Shown here in pieces: positions 42,727-49,825 of a DNA stretch of 64,000 nucleotides. Origin of the DNA: Taibaiella sp. GTDB lineage: Bacteria > Bacteroidota > Bacteroidia > Chitinophagales > Chitinophagaceae. The stretch spans positions 1-64,000 of the forward strand of contig JAHBTQ010000006.1 of the NCBI GenBank assembly GCA_019638495.1. Direction: 5' to 3'. Every line of letters starts with the position of its first letter. Position 1 is the first letter of the stretch. Under the pieces are notes generated by a model. That model did no database searches. It had not been told where the DNA came from and saw only the letters and a list, made by a program, of their open reading frames with translations. The position numbers and the translations under genes are program-made.

Positions 42727-43487
42727 TTTGGAAAGCTATTGGCAAAAGTGAAACCGGCACATCTCACCTTGCCGTTGATAAAGGATGCGAAGACGCTTTG
42801 CATTTCGCATCTATAACCGACGACAGGGGAAATGAAATACTGGTATGCTGTGCCAGCGATGGCGCCGGCAGCGCAAAACAGGCCGCCTTTGCCTCTGCAT
42901 ATATTGTAAAAAGGGGCGTGGAACTACTTAGCAATTTGTGCCTGGCCGAAAGCTTGTCGGAAGCTGCCCTTTATGGAGTAGCCGAAACAATCTATTGCGA
43001 GTTAAAGAACGCAGCTAACCAGTCTGGCGAACCCATTGAAGAATATGCAGCAACCATGCTGGCCTGTGTCCTGACTCCGGACCGGTCTGTGTTTATGCAG
43101 ATAGGCGACGGGGCAATAGTAAGGAAAAATGACGGTGGCACCTACCAGGTAGTATGGTGGCCACATAGTGGAGAATACCACAACACTACTGCATTTCTTG
43201 TAGACGATGAGAACATGGCAAACCTGCATGTGATGGTAACAGAAGAGAGCACACACGAGGTATCGATACTCACAGACGGATTACAAATGCTGGCATTGAG
43301 TACTGAGACGCGCAATGCCCATGCCCCATTCTTTGAAGCATTATTTGTGCCACTAAGGCAAGCGAATGATGAACACAAGCTGAGCATCCTGGGATCGAAA
43401 CTAGGAGTCTGGCTAAATAGCGAATCAATCAACTCGAGGACAGACGACGACAAAACACTCTTCCTCGCTACAAGGACCGAACAATGA
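42723..43487 (+). CDS. PP2C-like Ser/Thr phosphatase, YegK-like (254 aa)
   Basis: Metal-dependent PPM/PP2C fold. Metal-binding acidic residues are seen in GCEDALHFAS (Asp24), CCASDGAGSAKQA (Asp46), MQIGDGAIV, ILTDGLQML and the terminal RTDDDKTLFLA. The first block, which in PP2C is usually R-x-x-N-E/Q-D, is here GCEDA. Size equals E. coli YegK (253 aa). It would reverse phosphorylation by the kinase encoded next, with which it overlaps by 4 bp. Confidence 0.88.
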   Translation: MIWKAIGKSETGTSHLAVDKGCEDALHFASITDDRGNEILVCCASDGAGSAKQAAFASAYIVKRGVELLSNLCLAESLSEAALYGVAETIYCELKNAANQSGEPIEEYAATMLACVLTPDRSVFMQIGDGAIVRKNDGGTYQVVWWPHSGEYHNTTAFLVDDENMANLHVMVTEESTHEVSILTDGLQMLALSTETRNAHAPFFEALFVPLRQANDEHKLSILGSKLGVWLNSESINSRTDDDKTLFLATRTEQ

Positions 43488-45409
43488 CGTTTTACGGAAT
43501 AAATAACACTTCATATACCACCGCACGGGAACTGGGCAGAGGGGGTGAGGGCACCGTATACGAGTTGCAGAATAATGCGGAGTTGGTACTAAAAGTTTAC
43601 TCAGACCAACTTAGCTCAGAGAAGGAAGATAAACTGAAACTAATGGCTGCCATGCGCAGCGAGGAGATTGAGGCATATGCGGCATGGCCGACAGATGTAG
43701 TGTATAATGCAGACCGAAAAGCATGTGGCTTTGTAATGAAGAAGCTAAAAAATTACGTACCCCTCCACCACGTGTTCAGCCCCATGGATAGGAAACGAAT
43801 GTTTCACGACAAGGGCTACAACTTCCTGGTGCATGTAGCCCGCAACCTCGCTATTGCTTTCCACAAGCTACACACAGCAGGAATTGTTGTTGGCGATGTA
43901 AACGAGGGCAACATTCTGCTAAACCCCAATGGCATGGTCGCATTCATTGATTGTGACTCTTTCCAGATACAGCACGAAAACGGATACCATTTTTGCGAAG
44001 TGGGAGTACCCCGCTACACGCCGCCAGAACTATTAAAGAAGTCTACCTTCGAAAATGTGGTACGCACCGCAAACACTGATAACTTTTCGATGGCAGTACT
44101 CGTCTTCCAATTGCTATTCCTGGGGCGGCACCCATTTGCCGGCCGGCACAAAGGCGCAGCGGATATAGATGAGGAAACGGCAATAAAGCAAAAGCAATTC
44201 GCGTATTCGCTGGAGAACACAAAGAAGAAACTGTCGCCGCCGCCCGACAGTTTCAAAATGGAAGACTTGCCTGAAGACCTGGCAGCTCTTTTTCACAGAG
44301 CATTCGAACAGGAGACGCGCCCTTCGGCATCAGAGTGGGCGCTCGCGCTGGGTGAGCTATCAAAAAACATGGCAACCTGCTCCGTCTCGAACCTGCACAC
44401 CTACCCCTCTGGCATGGAGGAGTGCCCATGGTGCTGGTTTAGGAAAAACCGGGGCATCATGTACTTCCTCGATGATAGCTATTACCAGGCAAATTCTATG
44501 CTTGGTAACATGGAGCAGTTTGTAAACAGCTTCAAGGTGCAGGCACCCGAGATGCGGAGGTTTGCATACAAGAAACCCCTGCAGGTAAAATCCATAAAGT
44601 TGCCACCGGAAATAAGACGAGTCCGCAACCTTCGATTGGCAACTTGTGTGCTCCTTAGCGCTGGTGTAATTACAGCCTTTGCGTTGGGTATCACAGGTTC
44701 TTTGGCACTTCTGCCACTGGTAGTATATACTTATAAATGGTCGCCATGGGCAAAACGACTGAACAAGGCCATCAAAGCGAAAGGCGATGAACTAACACAC
44801 CTGAAGATGAAGTTGCAAACAATGATACGTGATTATGAAGCGCCTGCAGACTATGTCAACTATAGAAAAACGCTCGAAGCATTACAGCAAAACATATTAT
44901 CCTTCAGGCAACTGCCCCAGGAATTGCAGAACAGGCGACAACGTGCGGAAGAGGTGCTCTACAACGAGCAACTGGACGACTACCTATGGCAATTCGGCCT
45001 TGACGACCATGCCATCCCTGCCATAGGACCAACAAAGAAAGCCACCCTATATAGCAACGGCATAAGGAACGCAGCACAGCTAAAAATGTTGCCAAACATA
45101 AAGGTTCCCGGCATTGGGCCCAAGAATGAACAGATACTCATGGCATGGAGAAGACAAATGGCCAACGACTTTGTCTATGTGCCCGATTCTTACAAACTGA
45201 ATATTGCCATTGCAAAAGTGAATGATGAAGTAGCACAAATGCGCATTCAACTGGAGCATAACATAAGGCGGGAATATCAGTCGCTCAACTTCCTGAAGAT
45301 GAACATAGACAACAGGCTTACATTTCTCGAAAATCAGTTAGATGAGCTATACCCCAAGGTGCGTGTCACCGAGATGGAGTATGAGGCCTATAAGAAATTG
45401 GCAGCCTAA
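43484..45409 (+). CDS. YegI-like protein kinase with zinc motif, membrane segment and helix-hairpin-helix (641 aa)
   Basis: N-terminal kinase domain: glycine loop LGRGGEGTVYEL (17-28), ATP lysine Lys37 (LVLKVY), catalytic Asp138 with Asn143 in VVGDVNEGNILL, metal Asp156 in FIDCDSF and APE-like PRYTPPELL. The usual HRD is VGD and DFG is DCD. After the kinase come a Cys/His cluster (CSVSNLHTYP, ECPWCW, about 297-317) and a hydrophobic hairpin (about 385-415). A coiled coil is followed by a double helix-hairpin-helix (IPAIGPTKKATLYSNGI, VPGIGPKNEQIL, about 505-550). Overall length and order match E. coli YegI (648 aa). HhH pairs generally bind DNA backbone. The gene closes the VWA-PP2C-kinase operon; targets are unknown. 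Confidence 0.88.
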   Translation: MTFYGINNTSYTTARELGRGGEGTVYELQNNAELVLKVYSDQLSSEKEDKLKLMAAMRSEEIEAYAAWPTDVVYNADRKACGFVMKKLKNYVPLHHVFSPMDRKRMFHDKGYNFLVHVARNLAIAFHKLHTAGIVVGDVNEGNILLNPNGMVAFIDCDSFQIQHENGYHFCEVGVPRYTPPELLKKSTFENVVRTANTDNFSMAVLVFQLLFLGRHPFAGRHKGAADIDEETAIKQKQFAYSLENTKKKLSPPPDSFKMEDLPEDLAALFHRAFEQETRPSASEWALALGELSKNMATCSVSNLHTYPSGMEECPWCWFRKNRGIMYFLDDSYYQANSMLGNMEQFVNSFKVQAPEMRRFAYKKPLQVKSIKLPPEIRRVRNLRLATCVLLSAGVITAFALGITGSLALLPLVVYTYKWSPWAKRLNKAIKAKGDELTHLKMKLQTMIRDYEAPADYVNYRKTLEALQQNILSFRQLPQELQNRRQRAEEVLYNEQLDDYLWQFGLDDHAIPAIGPTKKATLYSNGIRNAAQLKMLPNIKVPGIGPKNEQILMAWRRQMANDFVYVPDSYKLNIAIAKVNDEVAQMRIQLEHNIRREYQSLNFLKMNIDNRLTFLENQLDELYPKVRVTEMEYEAYKKLAA

Positions 45410-45414
45410 GCAAT

Positions 45415-45422
45415 TATATTTG
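45415..45422 (+). promoter_or_regulatory. -7 box (TATATTTG) of the SDR gene
   Basis: TAnnTTTG match just after the kinase stop, 17 bp before ATG 45440. It gives the SDR-GNAT pair its own promoter. Confidence 0.5.
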
Positions 45423-45439
45423 CCAAATCAAACATCGTT

Positions 45440-46225
45440 ATGAGCAAAACAATATTGGTTACAGGCGCTACGGCCGGCTTTGGAAAAGCGATAGCAGAAA
45501 AATTCGCGGCTGGTGGATATGACATAATAATAACAGGACGCAGACAAGAAAGGCTAAAGGAGCTCAAGGAGCAACTGGAGCGGCAGTTCGGCGTAAAAGT
45601 GACAGCACTCAAGTTTGATGTTCGTGACAATAACCAGGTAGAGGCAGCCATGGATGAACTGCGGAAGCAAATAAGCAGGATAGATATACTTGTGAACAAT
45701 GCCGGACTAGCCGCCGGCCTTTCTACCATAGATGAAGGAAGCCTGGACGACTGGGAGACCATGATTGACACTAACATCAAGGGACTACTCTACATGACCC
45801 GCCAGGTGTTGCCTATGATGCGCGAACAGGCTCGCGGCCACATAATCAACATTGGCTCTACTGCCGGCAAAGGCGTCTATAAGAACGGCAACGTGTATTG
45901 TGCAACCAAGTATGCTGTTGACGCCCTTACCCAGGCCACCCGCATAGACATGCTGCCATATGGCATTAAAGTGACTGCTATAAATCCCGGAATGGCCGAA
46001 ACTGAGTTCTCGCTGGTACGGTTCAAGGGCGACGAAGAACGCGCTAAGAACATGTATTCCGGTGTGCGCGCACTGCAGGCGGAAGACATAGCAGACATAG
46101 CATGGTATTGTGCCACCCTGCCTCCACATGTATGCATCAACGACCTTACCGTAACCTGCCTTACACAGGTAAACAGCGTATACAATATCAAAGAGGCAGA
46201 CAGGATAAAACCAAAAGACGAATGA
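45440..46225 (+). CDS. Short-chain dehydrogenase/reductase, YdfG-like (261 aa)
   Basis: Classical SDR: cofactor motif TGATAGFGKAIA (Tgxxxgxg, residues 8-19), NNAG at about 89-92, catalytic Ser in INIGSTAGKGVY and the Tyr-x-x-x-Lys in YCATKYAVDAL. TGRRQERL after the second strand (Arg residues) favours NADPH. Similarity is closest in form to 3-hydroxy acid/serine dehydrogenases (YdfG, Ymr226c). The substrate is not assignable. The stop overlaps the GNAT start. Confidence 0.92.
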   Translation: MSKTILVTGATAGFGKAIAEKFAAGGYDIIITGRRQERLKELKEQLERQFGVKVTALKFDVRDNNQVEAAMDELRKQISRIDILVNNAGLAAGLSTIDEGSLDDWETMIDTNIKGLLYMTRQVLPMMREQARGHIINIGSTAGKGVYKNGNVYCATKYAVDALTQATRIDMLPYGIKVTAINPGMAETEFSLVRFKGDEERAKNMYSGVRALQAEDIADIAWYCATLPPHVCINDLTVTCLTQVNSVYNIKEADRIKPKDE

Positions 46226-46704
46226 TGTGGCATATGCGGCACCTTCAAAAAGAGGACAACGCCACAATAGCGGCGATTATACGCGCTGTACTTACCGAAT
46301 TTAAAGCAAACAAACCCGGGACTGTCTACTTCGACCCAACAACTGACGATCTCTATTCGCTTTTTTGCAGAGATCAGGCAGAGTATTTTGTAGTGGAATT
46401 TGGAGGGAAATTGGCCGGTGGCGCGGGGATATATCCTACTGAGGGTCTACCCAACGGCTGCTGCGAAATAGTGAAGCTATACCTGCTGCCCGAGGCACGC
46501 GGCAAGGGTATTGGTAAAGAACTGATAGAGCAATGCTTCGAAGCAGCAAGAAAATCGGGCTTTAAGCAGGTGTACCTGGAAACATTACCTGAATTGAAGA
46601 TGGCCGTGAACCTATATGAGCATTGTGGCTTCCGGTATCTTTCTGCGCCATTAGGCAATTCAGGCCACTTTGGCTGCGACCTTTGGATGATAAAAGACCT
46701 ATAG
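46222..46704 (+). CDS. GNAT-family N-acetyltransferase (160 aa)
   Basis: Acetyl-CoA motif LYLLPEARGKGIGKELIEQC (R-G-K-G-I-G, about residues 84-103), then VYLETLPELKMAVNLYEHCGF, as in the YjdJ/PhnO-like group acting on small molecules. The start was set at ATG 46222, where it overlaps the SDR stop (AATGATG); an upstream reading lies wholly inside the SDR gene. The substrate is unknown. It converges on xerD with a single base between stops. Confidence 0.88.
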   Translation: MMWHMRHLQKEDNATIAAIIRAVLTEFKANKPGTVYFDPTTDDLYSLFCRDQAEYFVVEFGGKLAGGAGIYPTEGLPNGCCEIVKLYLLPEARGKGIGKELIEQCFEAARKSGFKQVYLETLPELKMAVNLYEHCGFRYLSAPLGNSGHFGCDLWMIKDL

Positions 46705-46705
46705 G

Positions 46706-47638
46706 CTACCTGTAACGCGGATGGTATTTTTCCAGTGTGGTGCGCAGGAACGCTCTATCCAGGTGCGTGTATATTTCCGTTGTGGTAATGCTCTTATGGC
46801 CCATCATCTCTTGCACAGCGCGCAGGTCTGCCCCACCCTCTACCAGGTGCGTGGCAAAGGAATGCCGTAGCGTGTGCGGATGTACGTTCTTTTCTATTCC
46901 CGCTTTTGCAGCCAGATCTTTAAGAACCATAAATACCATTACCCGCGACAATGCCGACCCTCGTTTGTTCAGGAACACGAAATCTTCCTGCCCCTGTTTT
47001 ATCGGCACCTGCACGCGCACATGATTCCGGTAAAGTGTAAGTTGTTTTGAGGCCTCATCGCCTATGGGCACAAGCCGTTCTTTATCTCCCTTACCCGTCA
47101 CTTTGATGAATCCCACATCCAGGAAAAGGCCCGACAATTTCAACCCCACCAATTCGCTAACGCGCAAGCCACAACTGTACATTACTTCCAGCATAGCGCG
47201 GTTCCGCATACCATCGGGCCGGCTGTGATCTATTGCAGCAAACAGTTGCATCACCTCATCCACACTCAGCACATGCGGCAACTTCCTGCGAAGTTTGGGC
47301 GCCTCCAGCAACTCGGTGGGGTCTTTACGTATCACCTCTTCCAGCAGAAGATAGCCGAAGAACGATTTTATCCCGCTTAATACCCGTGCTTGTGTCGTAA
47401 CCGACAACTCCATCTCATTAATAGCCTGCAATAGCGACTGCAGGTGGCTCATCTGCACCTGTTCCACCGCCAACCCGGGATGCTCCATCAGAACATGAGA
47501 CTGCAACATACGTATGTCATGGAGATACGCCTCAACCGTATTCTCAGACATATTGCGCTCCAGTTGCAGGTAAGATCGGAATCCTTTAATGTAAGCTTCC
47601 CACATTTCTATCTCAAAGCTAATCACTTGTGCCGACAT
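46706..47638 (-). CDS. xerD: Tyrosine recombinase XerD-like (310 aa)
   Basis: Site-specific recombinase that with XerC resolves chromosome dimers at dif. Full catalytic set is present: Arg159 (SCGLRVSEL), Lys183 (TGKGDKERL), His255/Arg258 (HPHTLRHSFATHL), His281 (MMGHKSITTTEIY) and Tyr290. The N-terminal SAM-like core-binding domain (FRSYLQLERNMSENTVEAY) is intact. ATG 47638 was chosen because the further 58 codons upstream read through the promoter of the divergent globin gene. Context is housekeeping: no att sites, cargo or other mobility genes are seen, so it is not an element integrase. Confidence 0.9.
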   Translation of the reverse strand: MSAQVISFEIEMWEAYIKGFRSYLQLERNMSENTVEAYLHDIRMLQSHVLMEHPGLAVEQVQMSHLQSLLQAINEMELSVTTQARVLSGIKSFFGYLLLEEVIRKDPTELLEAPKLRRKLPHVLSVDEVMQLFAAIDHSRPDGMRNRAMLEVMYSCGLRVSELVGLKLSGLFLDVGFIKVTGKGDKERLVPIGDEASKQLTLYRNHVRVQVPIKQGQEDFVFLNKRGSALSRVMVFMVLKDLAAKAGIEKNVHPHTLRHSFATHLVEGGADLRAVQEMMGHKSITTTEIYTHLDRAFLRTTLEKYHPRYR

Positions 47639-47671
47639 GACGCTTATCATCTCCACATGTACACAGTAACG

Positions 47672-47679
47672 TAACTTTG
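47672..47679 (+). promoter_or_regulatory. -7 box (TAACTTTG) of the truncated haemoglobin gene
   Basis: TAnnTTTG match ending 7 bp before ATG 47687, the same spacing as in trmD and mqnA. It predicts a leader of two or three bases. Confidence 0.6.
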
Positions 47680-47686
47680 CACAACC

Positions 47687-48082
47687 ATGAATGACATAGC
47701 GGGTAAAGATGATATTCAGACACTTGTAGACAGCTTCTATGCAATAGCCAGGCAAGACGATTTGCTCGGGCCTATATTCAACACCATTATCGGCGATGAC
47801 TGGAGCCACCACCTACCCGTAATGTACGACTTCTGGAATATGGTGATCTTTGCTGTGCCTGGTTATACAGGTCAACCCGTAAAAAAGCATGTAGATATTG
47901 ACAAACGCATGCCGATGAACAAAGAACACTTCGACCGTTGGCTGGAGCTTTGGACTGCCACGGTCGACAAGCTTTTTACTGGTGAGTATGCAGATATCGC
48001 CAGGAACAAAGCAGCATTGATGGCTAACATGATCCACATAAAAGTAGAAATGGGACGAAAGGGTTTCGAAACACTGAATTAA
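47687..48082 (+). CDS. Group III truncated haemoglobin (131 aa)
   Basis: 2-on-2 globin fold of trHb group III. Helix B carries Phe17-Tyr18 (DSFYAIARQDDLLGPIF). The conserved HLPVMYDFW follows, then helix F with the proximal haem ligand His81 in EHFDRWLELW. Group III globins (Campylobacter Ctb type) bind O2 or NO and moderate oxygen supply or nitrosative stress. It stands alone, divergent from xerD. Regulation by NO or oxygen is possible, but no operator is evident. Confidence 0.88.
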   Translation: MNDIAGKDDIQTLVDSFYAIARQDDLLGPIFNTIIGDDWSHHLPVMYDFWNMVIFAVPGYTGQPVKKHVDIDKRMPMNKEHFDRWLELWTATVDKLFTGEYADIARNKAALMANMIHIKVEMGRKGFETLN

Positions 48083-48131
48083 TGCAGCATGGTATTGGTT
48101 AATAGGTAATTTTGTTACACAATTATCCTCT

Positions 48132-49763
48132 ATGACCATCACAGGCAACCTGATTGACATTCACGAGCGCCGTACATACCCGGCAGCCATCGAAATTTCG
48201 AATGGCACCATCAAATCGATCACCGAAGCAGACGCCGTATTCGAAAACTATATTCTTCCGGGCTTTGTCGATGCACACATCCACATAGAGAGCTCCATGC
48301 TCACACCTGTGGCATTTGCGCAGATGGCAGTGACACATGGTACAGTAGCTACTGTATCCGATCCGCATGAAATAGCAAACGTCTGCGGCAAGGAAGGCGT
48401 ACAGTACATGATAGAGAATGCCAAACAAACAAACTTCAAGTTCTTCTTTGGCGTTCCAAGCTGCGTACCGGCAACCGGTTTCGAAACTGCCGGGGCCACG
48501 CTGGATTCCGCAGCGGTTGCCCAATTGCTATCCTCGCCTGACCTTTGGTACCTTTCGGAAATGATGAACTACCCGGGCGTGCTATATGCCGACCCGGAAG
48601 TAATGGCGAAGATAGAAGCGGCGAAAAGAGTGGGCAAACCTGTAGATGGTCATGCACCGGGCTTGCGGGGCGCAGAGGCGGCACAGTATGCCGCAGCAGG
48701 TATATCTACAGACCATGAGTGTTTTACCCTGGAGGAGGCGCTGGATAAGATTGCCGCAGGAATGCACATCATCATTCGTGAAGGCAGTGCCGCAAAGAAC
48801 TTCGAAGCATTGCATACCCTACTCACCACTCACCCTGACAAGACACTGCTGTGCAGTGATGACAAGCACCCTGACGAACTAGCCCTGCACCACATAAATC
48901 AAACAGTAAAACGTGCGCTTGCAAAAGGTCATGACCTGTACAATGTCCTCCGCGCGGCATCGCTTAATGCAGTCAGCCACTACAAATTGCCGGTAGGTCT
49001 TTTGCGGGAGGGAGACCCTGCCGACTTTATCATTATCGACACCCCGCAAAACTTCAACATTCTACACACCTTTATCAATGGGAAAGAGGTGGCACGAAAC
49101 GGCAAGTCACAACTGGCATTCAATCCTCCACAGGTTATAAACAATTTCGCCGCCAAACATAAGTCACCGTCTGATTTTACGGTCGCGACCGACAAATCAG
49201 CCACAACAATTCGCGTTATAGAAGCCATAGAAGGACAACTGGTCACCAACTGTTTAGAACTGCCTGCAAGGATCGAGGATGGCAAGATTGTATCTGATAC
49301 GGCTAACGACATACTGAAGATTGCTGTCGTGAACCGTTATGAGCCAGAGGCCAGCGTCGCAGTTGCCTTTATCAGAAACATTGGAATCAAAACGGGAGCA
49401 CTTGCCTCAACAGTTGCCCACGACTGCCACAACATCATTGCAGTGGGCGTAGATGACGACTCACTATGCGCTGCAGTAAACGCACTTATTGACTGTAAGG
49501 GTGGTATAGCAGTTGCCCGAAGCGCGACCGACGTCTCTACCCTGCCGCTCCCCATTGCCGGCCTGATGTCTGACAAAGTTGGTCACGAAGTTGCTGCTGC
49601 CTACACTGCGATAGACAAGGAAGCAAAACAACTTGGCACCAAGCTGCATGCTCCATTTATGACCATGTCATTCATGGCCCTGCTGGTAATTCCCAGCCTC
49701 AAGCTGAGCGACAAGGGCTTATTTGATGGAAGCAAATTTGCTTTCAGTGATTTGATATGCTGA
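48132..49763 (+). CDS. ade: Adenine deaminase (543 aa)
   Basis: Amidohydrolase-superfamily enzyme converting adenine to hypoxanthine for purine salvage. Seen are GFVDAHIHIESSML (metal His49 and His51), VSDPHEIANVCG, GHAPGL, STDHECFTLEEAL and LCSDDKHPDEL, all typical of Ade. The C-terminal adenine-deaminase domain (TGALASTVAHDCHNIIAVG, about 415-433) is complete. Length fits the family (about 550-590). A TAATTTTG box (48107-48114) 17 bp upstream is a possible -7 element. A hairpin terminator follows. Confidence 0.95.
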   Translation: MTITGNLIDIHERRTYPAAIEISNGTIKSITEADAVFENYILPGFVDAHIHIESSMLTPVAFAQMAVTHGTVATVSDPHEIANVCGKEGVQYMIENAKQTNFKFFFGVPSCVPATGFETAGATLDSAAVAQLLSSPDLWYLSEMMNYPGVLYADPEVMAKIEAAKRVGKPVDGHAPGLRGAEAAQYAAAGISTDHECFTLEEALDKIAAGMHIIIREGSAAKNFEALHTLLTTHPDKTLLCSDDKHPDELALHHINQTVKRALAKGHDLYNVLRAASLNAVSHYKLPVGLLREGDPADFIIIDTPQNFNILHTFINGKEVARNGKSQLAFNPPQVINNFAAKHKSPSDFTVATDKSATTIRVIEAIEGQLVTNCLELPARIEDGKIVSDTANDILKIAVVNRYEPEASVAVAFIRNIGIKTGALASTVAHDCHNIIAVGVDDDSLCAAVNALIDCKGGIAVARSATDVSTLPLPIAGLMSDKVGHEVAAAYTAIDKEAKQLGTKLHAPFMTMSFMALLVIPSLKLSDKGLFDGSKFAFSDLIC

Positions 49764-49774
49764 TAACAAAACAA

Positions 49775-49800
49775 TCGGCCCGTGCTGCAACACGGGCCGA
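49775..49800. terminator. Terminator between ade and the 3065-aa giant
   Basis: TCGGCCCGTG (49775-49784) pairs perfectly with CACGGGCCGA (49791-49800) around a CTGCAA loop. The minus-strand side is followed by a T-rich stretch (TTGTTTTG), so it suits the converging giant gene best; the plus side has only ATAATTA. Confidence 0.85.
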
Positions 49801-49825
49801 ATAATTACCTCGAACTAACTAGTTC

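Noticed and set aside
46706..47638. Integrase of a mobile element
   Set aside because: XerD-like length and motifs, housekeeping neighbours, and no att repeats or cargo genes.
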